The position numbers were made by a program, and so were the translations under genes. From Bacteriovoracaceae bacterium (GTDB lineage Bacteria; Bdellovibrionota; Bacteriovoracia; Bacteriovoracales; Bacteriovoracaceae), in the NCBI GenBank assembly GCA_013141065.1, contig JABFRR010000011.1, positions 1 to 64,000 on the forward strand: a DNA stretch of 64,000 nt, in the 5' to 3' direction. Numbering within the stretch: the stretch's first letter is position 1; every line of letters begins with the position of its first letter. The notes under the pieces are model-generated. The model worked only from the letters and a program-made list of their open reading frames with translations, did not search any database and was not told the DNA's origin. Shown one piece after another: positions 17,348 to 25,654 of this stretch.

Positions 17348-18109
17348 ATGGAAATAAATAAATTGAAGGAAATTGTTTATAGCATTCAAGATTTGCTAAA
17401 CAATGAGAGCCTCCCACTCAACGAAGAACTGTATATTCGAGCTGAGAAAATTTTTGGACCATTTACTGAAAAAAAATCTCGTGAAGAAATATGGATCAAG
17501 TTACATTCGCAAATCTCACGTATGTATTCGTATAAAGAATATGAATACAAAATGAGAAGAGGAATAAAATTCCGCTTAATCGCAGACAAATATTGCCACC
17601 TAGAACAGTGCCCTTTAAATGAAGTAAAGATTAATAACAGTGAACCAGATTTCATTAATCTTATTGTTGGTCCAATGGGACATATAAAAGAAGGAGAACC
17701 TGTCGATTTCATCAAAATAATTTTAGATCGACTCTCTCTCACAGGAACTGTGTCAGAGTCCTATTACTTTGATCCATATATCAAGGAACCATTTAATGGA
17801 TCTTTTACTGAAAACTTTTTAACTGAACTAAAAAAGAAATTACCTCCGCTTATTGCTATTACAACAAAATTAATCGCAACAAATAATTCACCCTTAGAAA
17901 TAAAGAAAATACCTGAAGATCAGATTCATGATCGCTTTGTCATTATTTTAGAAGATAGTAAATGGAAAGGGGTTTCTATTGGTGGTTCTTTAAATGGCTT
18001 TCCAAATTCTTCAAATGATTTAATTCAAAACAAAAAACATTTTATCATTACAAAGCTAGAAGACGAAGATGCACAACTGCTATCTGAAATTATTAAGAAT
18101 AATATTTAA
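17348..18109 (+). CDS. PLD-like (phospholipase D-fold) protein, putative defence effector
   Basis: 253 residues, soluble, no signal peptide. The C-terminal half has features of PLD-like effector modules: DPY (142-144), HDRFVII (194-200) and GGSLNGFPN (212-220). The catalytic HxK is replaced by His-Asp-Arg, as in some divergent PLD-like proteins, so activity cannot be assumed. The N-terminal half is unrecognised and helical. It precedes a HEPN-like gene by 17 bases; together they look like a two-gene toxin or defence module on the mobile element. Confidence 0.5.
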   Translation: MEINKLKEIVYSIQDLLNNESLPLNEELYIRAEKIFGPFTEKKSREEIWIKLHSQISRMYSYKEYEYKMRRGIKFRLIADKYCHLEQCPLNEVKINNSEPDFINLIVGPMGHIKEGEPVDFIKIILDRLSLTGTVSESYYFDPYIKEPFNGSFTENFLTELKKKLPPLIAITTKLIATNNSPLEIKKIPEDQIHDRFVIILEDSKWKGVSIGGSLNGFPNSSNDLIQNKKHFIITKLEDEDAQLLSEIIKNNI

Positions 18110-18126
18110 CAAAGAAAACGATCAGT

Positions 18127-18621
18127 ATGAAAAAACCGTCTGAAATATATAATTACCTAATGACTTTATATACCATAAAAGAAACTCAAGCAGTAGTGGC
18201 CTTTTATGGTGACATAGAACACCTAAAGCTTCTCAATGGAGATCTTATTACTTTTCTGGAAAGAAACGGCGAAGACTTCACAAAATTCAATACCGACCAA
18301 AGGATTGAAGCTGAATTTAGAATTTCAATGTTGTTCTCGTTTTTTCATGTTTGTCTAGAATACAAGACTAGAACAGCATTTTCTTCAGGAATTAAAAAGC
18401 AACATCCCGAACTTGAAAAATATTTAACAAGCTTCGATGAAACTACCTATTCAAACCTAAGAATTTACAGAAATAAAACATTTCATGAAAATTCTTCTTT
18501 ATTTGAAGACTGGAAAGAAAAAAAGAAATTAAATCCTAAGGAAAATTTTAATAAAATCTATTCTGAGATGAAGTCATTCTTCAAAGCAGCAGGTATTACC
18601 ACTTACCCTGCCAATGAATAG
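18127..18621 (+). CDS. HEPN-like putative RNase
   Basis: 164 residues, all helical by appearance. 'LRIYRNKTFHEN' contains R115-N-K-T-F-H120, the Rx4H signature of catalytic HEPN RNases, placed in a late helix as usual. An earlier part has 'ISMLFSFFHVCLEYKTRTAF'. No partner nucleotidyltransferase or MNT antitoxin is present. The tight spacing after the PLD-like gene indicates one operon. RNase function is inferred from the motif. Confidence 0.5.
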   Translation: MKKPSEIYNYLMTLYTIKETQAVVAFYGDIEHLKLLNGDLITFLERNGEDFTKFNTDQRIEAEFRISMLFSFFHVCLEYKTRTAFSSGIKKQHPELEKYLTSFDETTYSNLRIYRNKTFHENSSLFEDWKEKKKLNPKENFNKIYSEMKSFFKAAGITTYPANE

Positions 18622-18770
18622 CTCATTATTACTTTCTGTAGAAAGTTCGACAACTATAAAAAGTATTCACTCTTTCATATAATCAAAGCCTGAATCGCCT
18701 TCTTGCGCCATAGCGGGAACGCTTCAACCCTAATACTAACTTCATCTGATTCTCCATTGCGACTTGCTGA

Positions 18771-19475
18771 TTACGCCGATGTAACTGAAGATGATAAAGA
18801 AAGAACATATTTTGGGAAATTAACTAACAATTCCTGGAAATTAATTGATTTATCAGTTGATCCATGTAGAAATATTTCAATAAACTCGCTCCTCAAAAAC
18901 TGACAAACATACAACATCCCATCATGGCACTTAGGCAACAGAACTATTAATTTATCTTGTCCAAAATCAAAAAAAACAGGGTGATTAGAATTCCAATCTC
19001 TCAAAAGAGAACAACTACTAGGTAAGATTTTTCGAGTAAAATCAAAAGGAGTTCCATTTTCTATGGCTCTCATAATTTCCACCTCATCGCCTTTCAATCT
19101 CTTACCATCAACTACCCAAACTAATTTTTTATAAAAAGCATTTCTAGAATTTCGTTCATCAGTTTTTAAAAACGAATGTTGAAATTCAATAACCCATTCC
19201 TGATCTGTTTTAACATCAGCGATATGCCTCTCTCCCGTCGTCTCATCTCTATGAACAACCTCTTGCCAATCTTCAGGAAAATGCCCCTTCCAGTTTCGAT
19301 GCCACTGCGTTTCATTTTCCCACCAAGTATCACATTCAAGCTTTCCTTTATGTGACCAATGATGAATTTTCTTTTCTCCACATTTAGAAATCATCAAGCT
19401 CCCGCAACTGAGACAAAAACCTGTTTGCCCTTTTTTGGGTTCACTCTTAATATTATCAACTATCGCAAATTTCAT
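18771..19475 (-). CDS. CoiA-like competence nuclease family protein
   Basis: 234 residues. The N-terminal zinc-ribbon-like part has CxxC (C21, C24) followed by 'KKIHHWSHKG' and 'ECDTWWENETQWHR'. The restriction-endonuclease-like core is 'GERHIADVKTDQEWVIEFQHS' (about 81-101), in which D87, E97 and Q99 are the expected catalytic residues. This is the pattern of CoiA-like proteins. Encoded on the minus strand, divergent from the CGNR gene, inside the mobile element's cargo. Its role in DNA processing or defence is open. Confidence 0.78.
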   Translation of the reverse strand: MKFAIVDNIKSEPKKGQTGFCLSCGSLMISKCGEKKIHHWSHKGKLECDTWWENETQWHRNWKGHFPEDWQEVVHRDETTGERHIADVKTDQEWVIEFQHSFLKTDERNSRNAFYKKLVWVVDGKRLKGDEVEIMRAIENGTPFDFTRKILPSSCSLLRDWNSNHPVFFDFGQDKLIVLLPKCHDGMLYVCQFLRSEFIEIFLHGSTDKSINFQELLVNFPKYVLSLSSSVTSA

Positions 19476-19543
19476 TAGTTACCTCACCTGTTTGCATTTT
19501 TACTTGTTACGCTATAAAAGCATAGAATCCGTTACACGTTCAA

Positions 19544-20083
19544 GTGGGGTATTTTTTGAAAAAACCGTTACAGCTAGAAAAAGATCAATATTTACTGTCA
19601 AGCAAAGGTAGACTTATTGGATGGGGCCTTGCAGATGCTAAAAACCTTTTAATAAATGCGAATAAAGCAAAAGCTGAAAATTTGAATCTGGAATCGGAAC
19701 TCACAATTAATGAAGCAGAATGTGCTTTGACTAAAGAATGGTTTGATCTATTTATTGATAAGGGAATCACTGAAGAAGTTAAAAATAAACTCAATTCTAG
19801 AATTGTGCATGTTCGTTTTCATCATATCTTGATGCGATCTAAAAAGGGATCAATCAGTTGGCGCTATGTTGCGAATGCAGACGAAATTAATGACCCTGAA
19901 CTTGGAATTGCTTATTGTGTGGCCCACCTACTTGCAAGTGGGGCCTTTAAAGGATTAAAGCGATGTGGATTAAAAGAATGTCAGAAATACTTCATTGGAA
20001 AATCAAATAAAAAATGGTGTTCAACAAGTTGTGGTTCACATTTTAGAGTTAAGAAAATGAGAAAGAAAATTAGAAACAAGTAA
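19544..20083 (+). CDS. CGNR zinc-finger domain protein
   Basis: 179 residues from GTG 19544; TTG 19556 is an alternative start. The N-terminal domain is unrecognised. The C-terminus is a CGNR-type zinc finger: C141, C146, C159 and C163, with 'KWCSTSCGSHFRVKKMRKK', followed by a basic tail. Such proteins are putative DNA-binding regulators. Sitting just before the operator cluster of the conjugation operon, it is a candidate regulator of the element. Confidence 0.75.
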   Translation: MGYFLKKPLQLEKDQYLLSSKGRLIGWGLADAKNLLINANKAKAENLNLESELTINEAECALTKEWFDLFIDKGITEEVKNKLNSRIVHVRFHHILMRSKKGSISWRYVANADEINDPELGIAYCVAHLLASGAFKGLKRCGLKECQKYFIGKSNKKWCSTSCGSHFRVKKMRKKIRNK

Positions 20084-20116
20084 CATTTTCGTCTCATAGA
20101 AAAATCACGCTCACGG

Positions 20117-20196
20117 TTACCATGAACAGAGTTCACGATAAACATTCAAATTAATACGCAAATATTCATGGTGAACACTTCCTATGTTCACCACGG
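20117..20196. promoter_or_regulatory. Cluster of inverted half-sites upstream of the conjugation operon
   Basis: TTACCATGAACA (20117-20128) with GTTCACG (20131-20137), TTCATGGTGAACAC (20165-20178) and ATGTTCACCACGG (20184-20196). They share a core of CATGGTGAAC in both orientations, also found at 17229-17242. They lie in the 205-base gap between the CGNR gene and the first small ORF. Likely operators for transfer-gene control. Confidence 0.55.
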
Positions 20197-20288
20197 ATAA
20201 CAATCTAATGTCACTCTCATTTATTTAATTCACAAACAAAAAACAATTTAGTTTGCTATTTCTCCAACAACACTTTCTAGGAGGAAAG

Positions 20289-20423
20289 ATGGACATTATT
20301 CAAAGAATGAAACTTGAGTTCAGGGAATTATTATCAATGCTAACGGTGGAGGAATTAGTAACAAACAAACGCCTTATTAATCAGGCCGAAAGAATTCAAT
20401 CAATGTTTATCAAAATGGCTTAA
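20289..20423 (+). CDS. Small protein (44 residues) at the head of the conjugation operon
   Basis: ATG at 20289 follows a strong AGGAGGAAAG ribosome site. 44 codons, helical (begins MDIIQRMKLEF, ends IQSMFIKMA). TAAGGAGG at its stop provides the ribosome site of the next small gene. No family recognised. The strong ribosome sites support real translation. Confidence 0.55.
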   Translation: MDIIQRMKLEFRELLSMLTVEELVTNKRLINQAERIQSMFIKMA

Positions 20424-20433
20424 GGAGGAAGCA

Positions 20434-20622
20434 ATGAACTTAGCAGATGAGCTTGAAAAGTTACTAAGTAAAATCACTCAAACCGAGCTTCGTAATAATT
20501 ATGAAGTCAGGAAGAAGTGTAGCGAGATTAAAGAACTCGTAAGATGCATTAGAACATATGAGTTATCGAATAGCAGTCCGATGCTCAAATTTATAAATGC
20601 AAATGTTCTTTTAGAAAACTAA
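20434..20622 (+). CDS. Small protein (62 residues) at the head of the conjugation operon
   Basis: Starts after GGAGGAAGCA, 10 bases past the previous stop. 62 residues, helical and charged, with NSSPMLKFINANV near the end. No known family. Weak resemblance to the preceding 44-residue protein (both are short helices with ELx-LLS-like starts), but this is not strong enough to claim duplication. Confidence 0.55.
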   Translation: MNLADELEKLLSKITQTELRNNYEVRKKCSEIKELVRCIRTYELSNSSPMLKFINANVLLEN

Positions 20623-20648
20623 ATTTTAACTTTTTCTGAGGAGGAAAA

Positions 20649-22568
20649 ATGAGACTAAATGTATTTTTAGTATTGGCATTGCTTTGTCTTTTTCAAGCGT
20701 GCTCATTCAAAAGTGGCGATGGGGCCGGTGGCGGAAGTGGTGGTAGTGTCGCCACCACTTCTGAAATAAAAATTGATCCAAACGGTGACTCTGATGGAGA
20801 TGGTACTAAAGACGGAGACGAGTTAAATCGTGGTTCAAGTCCTTTTGTAGCTGACATTCCTGAACTTAAGGTAAGATTTCTTCAAAATTACAAAATTGAA
20901 GTATTCTATCATCCCAAAAACAGTGACACTGTAAAGGATCAGAAGACATTTATAATTGATACAAATGTAAAGGATACTAATCCTGACTTTAAATTCAGAG
21001 TCGGAAATGTATTTGCTCGTGAAAACGCTTTAAAAAAAGCAGCTAGCTTTGCAAGATTTCCGAATCACACAAAGGGAGTTATCGAAGACAGAGATTTTTC
21101 ATGGGTTAGTTATCCAGATATTGACCCAAGATTTTTCCATGAAAACTCATTGAAGTTTCAAGATGTATTCAGCGAAGCGAACATTATTGATAACATCAAA
21201 TTAACTTTATCTAATCAAGTAAAATTGAATGAGAGTCCATTTTTCAAAGAAGTAAAAGACTTAAAATTAAATTATTACTTTCTAAGTCATGAAACTGAAA
21301 ATTACGAGATTTTAAAATCAGTAACAGTTGATCGCCATTTCCAATCAGGCATTTTCGAGACATTCGAAAGTGTCATCGAAAATGCTCCAATTAATTTGAT
21401 CAAAGATAGCTTCTTTAAACGGGGGGAATTTATCATTTCAGAAGTTGATGATTTTTCTATTCCTGCGCTCGAAACAAACTACAAAACAATGCTAGGAAGT
21501 ATTAAGGCAAAATCAGTTCCCGTACTCCTTGAAACACCATTAGAAGAAAAATTCTTTTATGTGGCGAGTGGGACTAATGGAATTCACTTTCAAGATATTT
21601 TGAAAACAGCTTTTGATCGCAATTATGAAGTCAAAGAGGATTCTTTGATAAAAATCAAAGAATTTCAAAACAATCTCCCCGACTTCGCCTATCTATCTGA
21701 CATAGCTGACAAAGATAAACTCGGTAGATGGTTTGTAATGACCAACGAGTTCAAAGAGCATTATTTAGATCGTCTTTACACCCCAACAGATCGTATCGTT
21801 CTTTCTTATAACGTAGGAAGCGAATTGGCGTATCAACAAAATGAGCAGTTTTATGCTTATGAGCCTACGATCACAAGTAATCGTGAAGAAATCGTCATGC
21901 CTCTCGGAAATGCAAATCAGCGATCAATCATAAATGTTCAATTGAAGCCAATTGGAAGATTTGGAACTTCAATAGAGAATGAAAAGATTCGTTGGGAGAC
22001 GCCCTCTAGCTGTGGGAAAAACTGCATTCCAAAACACATGGTGTGCCACTGGGATATTAATAAATACAACAATTACAATGAGGGCCTTTCACTAACAACC
22101 GATCTTACAGGAGAAGCAGAAAAGCTTTATCTCGTCATTGATGGTGAGGAATTCAAACTATCTGATCTTTTAAAAGACAAGAAGTTACAACTCTATAAAG
22201 TTGGAACAAACACCCACCTTGAAATTAAGAATCTTTCTAAGATTAAAGAAATTAAACCTTTCGAAGAAGCAAATTTATCTCTCAAGCTTAAAGCATTTAA
22301 AGGAACTACTTTTTTTGGAGTAAAGCTTGTCGGAGTTGAAGGTGATTGGCGTGGTTTAGGTGGTTGTCCATTCAACACTCCACAAGTCGCAGAAACAAGA
22401 AATACACAAGTTTCTAGGGATACTCTGGAAGTTGGTGAAATCAACTGGCTAATCAACGATCTTGCTAATCGTGGATACCCATACAAATTTAAGCTTATTG
22501 ATTCTGGGGATTACTTTCAAGAAATTCGATTGGGTGTAAGTAGCTCAGTAAAGAATTATTACAATTAA
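20649..22568 (+). CDS. Large lipoprotein with a calcium-binding (TSP3-like) repeat
   Basis: 639 residues with a lipoprotein signal (LFQAC, Cys18), a Gly/Ser-rich linker and one thrombospondin-type-3-like Asp-rich loop (about 43-69, 'DPNGDSDGDGTKDGDELNRG'). The remaining body is long and of unknown fold, with late paired cysteines near residues 457-467. It is preceded by TGAGGAGGAAAA and followed 12 bases later by the VirB2-like pilin gene, so it is made with the transfer apparatus. A surface adhesin or outer-membrane component of the conjugation machine is plausible. Confidence 0.7.
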   Translation: MRLNVFLVLALLCLFQACSFKSGDGAGGGSGGSVATTSEIKIDPNGDSDGDGTKDGDELNRGSSPFVADIPELKVRFLQNYKIEVFYHPKNSDTVKDQKTFIIDTNVKDTNPDFKFRVGNVFARENALKKAASFARFPNHTKGVIEDRDFSWVSYPDIDPRFFHENSLKFQDVFSEANIIDNIKLTLSNQVKLNESPFFKEVKDLKLNYYFLSHETENYEILKSVTVDRHFQSGIFETFESVIENAPINLIKDSFFKRGEFIISEVDDFSIPALETNYKTMLGSIKAKSVPVLLETPLEEKFFYVASGTNGIHFQDILKTAFDRNYEVKEDSLIKIKEFQNNLPDFAYLSDIADKDKLGRWFVMTNEFKEHYLDRLYTPTDRIVLSYNVGSELAYQQNEQFYAYEPTITSNREEIVMPLGNANQRSIINVQLKPIGRFGTSIENEKIRWETPSSCGKNCIPKHMVCHWDINKYNNYNEGLSLTTDLTGEAEKLYLVIDGEEFKLSDLLKDKKLQLYKVGTNTHLEIKNLSKIKEIKPFEEANLSLKLKAFKGTTFFGVKLVGVEGDWRGLGGCPFNTPQVAETRNTQVSRDTLEVGEINWLINDLANRGYPYKFKLIDSGDYFQEIRLGVSSSVKNYYN

Positions 22569-22580
22569 CAACGGAGGAAT

Positions 22581-22853
22581 ATGAAATTCATTTCGATTTT
22601 GACTACGACATTCTTCTTTATGACAAATGCCTTCGGGGCATCTTTAAAGGGCACAGCAGATGCCCTCGGTAGTGAAGCTAGAAATATTGGTCTTGCCCTT
22701 GGCGTTTTTGCACTTGTAGTTGCTGGAATTTTTCTAGCACTCGGTAAACAAGAGGGCGGACAAAAAGTTACAAGTGCTGTTATGGGGATTCTAGTAATCC
22801 TCACCGCTGGTACGTTGATTACAACTTTAAGATCAGTCGCTGGAGGAGCATAA
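22581..22853 (+). CDS. VirB2/TrbC-like pilin
   Basis: 90 residues: a signal sequence ending about residue 20 (AFGAS), then two hydrophobic helices (about 38-55, 65-84) separated by a short polar loop 'GKQEGGQK'. This is the VirB2/TrbC conjugative pilin layout. Position before VirB3- and VirB4-like genes supports it. Confidence 0.8.
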   Translation: MKFISILTTTFFFMTNAFGASLKGTADALGSEARNIGLALGVFALVVAGIFLALGKQEGGQKVTSAVMGILVILTAGTLITTLRSVAGGA

Positions 22854-22854
22854 G

Positions 22855-23130
22855 ATGAAATTCTATTATCCAAAATTCTTAAAAAAAGGGCCAAACTTTG
22901 TTGGTTTATCAATTTTAGACCTAGTGATTTTAATCATAGCTCTATTAGTTTCGGTTTTTATAAATTTGACTTCGTTTCAGTCTCTAATGTCGGTTCTACT
23001 AGCAATTACAGTTTCAAAACTCGTTGCTTTGAAGTTTCCTAGAGGCCATTTTCAACATTACTTTTTTAAAAGAAGCATTCTGCATTGGCAGAAAGAACTT
23101 AACAAATTATCTCAAGGTATTTTTATATGA
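22855..23130 (+). CDS. VirB3/TrbD-like inner-membrane protein
   Basis: 91 residues with two adjacent transmembrane helices (about 20-55) and a basic C-terminal segment 'KRSILHWQKELNK'. Size, the early Pro-x-x-x-K-K and the place between VirB2 and VirB4 fit VirB3. One base separates it from VirB2, and it overlaps the VirB4 start by 4 bases. Confidence 0.72.
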   Translation: MKFYYPKFLKKGPNFVGLSILDLVILIIALLVSVFINLTSFQSLMSVLLAITVSKLVALKFPRGHFQHYFFKRSILHWQKELNKLSQGIFI

Positions 23131-25004
23131 AATTTCCCCTTTTCTCAATCGAAGACGGACAAATCACCTCTCTTAAAGGAGAGGTGTCCTTTCTGTATAA
23201 AGTTTCTCATAAAGATTTGAGTCAATTAACAGACTCCGATCTTAATGCGTTTTTCGAAGTTATTCACATGGAGTTAAAAACATTCAAAGAAGAATGCTTT
23301 TATAAATTCTATTACCTCAATGACAATCTCTACTTAAATACGAATGATGAGGCGATTAATCGCCTCTCTCATTCTCTTGAGCTTGTCATGAATCCCTTAT
23401 CAATTTTATTCAGGGACAATGACGTATATCGAGATTTAGAAATTTTTGATGACTATATAATTATTGGTCATCGCTTTGTTCGCTTATTAAATTTGTATGA
23501 CCTACCTAGTTCTATCTCAAGTCGATTTTTAGAGGATTTTGGCGATCATGTCCTTTGCCTTAAAAAATCAAACTCAGAAAGTGCTAAAAGAAAGCTTAAC
23601 TTTAAAAGAAAAATACATTTTTCACTTTCACAGGAGCTTTTAAGAAATATAGAGTCAGAAAAAGCCTTTTCTCAAAATGAAAATCTCCTTGAGGACGTTA
23701 CAACTGGCGAGGAAGTCATTTTCAAGATGGAAGGCTGGTTAATTGTTACTGGTGACAACTTAAAAGAACTGAATCATAAAACAAATGAAACTTACGAAAG
23801 AGCAAAGCTATTTGATTTTAAATTATTATCAGAGGGCCGAGGTCTGGCCTATTTCCTATCTAATATCATTCCTGGAGTCCAGCCAACATTTAAAAGGGAG
23901 TTGATGGTTCCAGCAATTGTATTGTCTGGCCTTCTACCCTTTCCCTATGAATCACTTTATGACAAAGGAATTGCTATAAACTCTCGTTCAAATCGAGAAA
24001 TTTTCATTGATATATTTCATCCTAGTAATACTTATTACAATGCACTTATCACTGGAACACTGGGACAAGGAAAATCAGTACTGGCCAACAATATTCTCTT
24101 TGAAGAAGTAAGCCATGGTGCTAAATCTGTTGTCATTGATCTAGGAAATTCATTTAAAAAGACAGTGCAATATTTAGACGGAGTAAGCCTACCAACTTCA
24201 TTCAATCCGCTACTTTTCAAAAGTCCTGAATACCTCAAGGCGTTTGTTTTAAGTATCGTCGATGATGACTTCTTAAGCTCGATTGATAAAGGTAGGCTCT
24301 ATGAGGTCTTGTCAGAAATGGATTTCGCACAAATAACCTCCTTCTCAAGCTTTGTTCTTGAATTAGAAAAGCATTTTAATCAAATACGATATTACTTTAA
24401 CGAACTTGAAAATTCATTTAATGATGATCAGTATGATATTCCTGATCTTCTTTATGTGGACTTGGGACTCTACCCAGATCGAATAAAAGCACCATTGATT
24501 ATTTACCTTATTGAGCACTTTAAGCATCTTGAAGGGAAAAGAATATTTATTCTGGATGAATGTTGGAACCTAATTTCAAATCAAGGTCAATTTATCGCTG
24601 AAAGCTTTAGGACATTTAGAAAGCATGGCGCTGCTGCAATTGCAATTTCACAAAACTTAGAAGATTTCCTTGCAACTCCTATCGGCCGGATTATTTATCA
24701 AACAACATTTTTCAAATTCATCTTTAGACAAGAAACCGATGGTGAATTTTTAACCAATCATCAAAAGGCAATGCTCTCGTCATTACAGTCAAAAAAGAAA
24801 ATCTATTCTGAATTTCTTTTAATTTCGGACTTCCATCAAAAAATTTGTAGGTTTTATTCCAGTCCTTTTAAATTTTATCTTTTTAATTCAGACAAAGCTG
24901 AAAAGGATATTTTTCATAAATTCGCAAAAGAGCGAGAAGAGCTTTTAGACTTCAAAGAAATTATTCATCAATACGTTCATTTAAAAACAGGAGAAGAAAT
25001 ATGA
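23127..25004 (+). CDS. virB4: VirB4/TrbE-family conjugation ATPase
   Basis: 625 residues. N-terminal CagE/TrbE-type domain, then Walker A GTLGQGKS (310-317) and Walker B RIFILDECWNLI (about 472-483), followed by the 'ISQNLEDFL' and FKFIFRQE segments of VirB4 ATPases. Energises pilus assembly and substrate transfer at the inner membrane. Shorter than typical VirB4 (about 800), consistent with a reduced N-terminal domain. Confidence 0.92.
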   Translation: MKFPLFSIEDGQITSLKGEVSFLYKVSHKDLSQLTDSDLNAFFEVIHMELKTFKEECFYKFYYLNDNLYLNTNDEAINRLSHSLELVMNPLSILFRDNDVYRDLEIFDDYIIIGHRFVRLLNLYDLPSSISSRFLEDFGDHVLCLKKSNSESAKRKLNFKRKIHFSLSQELLRNIESEKAFSQNENLLEDVTTGEEVIFKMEGWLIVTGDNLKELNHKTNETYERAKLFDFKLLSEGRGLAYFLSNIIPGVQPTFKRELMVPAIVLSGLLPFPYESLYDKGIAINSRSNREIFIDIFHPSNTYYNALITGTLGQGKSVLANNILFEEVSHGAKSVVIDLGNSFKKTVQYLDGVSLPTSFNPLLFKSPEYLKAFVLSIVDDDFLSSIDKGRLYEVLSEMDFAQITSFSSFVLELEKHFNQIRYYFNELENSFNDDQYDIPDLLYVDLGLYPDRIKAPLIIYLIEHFKHLEGKRIFILDECWNLISNQGQFIAESFRTFRKHGAAAIAISQNLEDFLATPIGRIIYQTTFFKFIFRQETDGEFLTNHQKAMLSSLQSKKKIYSEFLLISDFHQKICRFYSSPFKFYLFNSDKAEKDIFHKFAKEREELLDFKEIIHQYVHLKTGEEI

Positions 25005-25654
25005 AAAAGTTAATATTATTCATCGCATTTACAATTTCCTTTAATACCTTTGCTATTATTGGTGCTGATACTGCAATGATGGTTCAGCTTGTAACTAATA
25101 CTGCCCAACAAATCAACGAGCTTGAACGGCTCATTTCCAACACAGAAAAATACACTCAAAAAATGCGTGAATATAGTGAGCTGGCCGATGACCACTATTT
25201 CAAGGCCGAGCGAGTTCTATATCTAGCTCAAGAATTAACGGCAAAGAAAGACGTTCAAAACCTTGGTGAGTTAAATGGTGCAATTCGAGAACTTAAGTAC
25301 AACATGAGTGATCTCAAAGAACTGATGCAAAGATATGCCAACATCAAAGAGGATGAAAAAAGAACTGAAGTCTATGTTGAGGTGAATAAGAAACTAAATG
25401 AACAAAAAATCAAACGAGCTGAGAAGCAAGTTTCAAATTCTATTTCTGCTAGAAATGTAGGTAGGGCCAATCAATTGACCGCACAAAACACAGCGCTCCT
25501 TTTGGAGAACCAAGTAAAAATGCAAGAAGTACAACTTGAGATGCTCAAGGCCCAAAAAACAGCAAATCGATTAAAAGCAGAAGAATTGGAAGATAAGCGA
25601 TTAGATGAAATCAACCGTCTCAAATTCTATAAGAAAGGAATGGATAGAAACTAA
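25001..25654 (+). CDS. VirB5/TrbJ-like periplasmic protein
   Basis: 217 residues with a signal peptide (about 1-18, NTFA-I) and long coiled-coil-forming helices: 'QLVTNTAQQINELERLI', 'LGELNGAIRELKYNMSDL', and a Gln/Lys/Glu-rich C-terminal helix. TrbJ/VirB5 proteins have this appearance and order (after VirB4, before VirB6). Likely a minor pilus component. Confidence 0.72.
   Translation: MKKLILFIAFTISFNTFAIIGADTAMMVQLVTNTAQQINELERLISNTEKYTQKMREYSELADDHYFKAERVLYLAQELTAKKDVQNLGELNGAIRELKYNMSDLKELMQRYANIKEDEKRTEVYVEVNKKLNEQKIKRAEKQVSNSISARNVGRANQLTAQNTALLLENQVKMQEVQLEMLKAQKTANRLKAEELEDKRLDEINRLKFYKKGMDRN

Noticed and set aside
18703-18903. Plus-strand ORF of 66 residues
   Set aside because: Lies antisense to the CoiA-like gene end; no homology or ribosome site.
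22193-22912. Minus-strand ORFs across the lipoprotein end and VirB2 gene
   Set aside because: Antisense shadows of well-supported genes.
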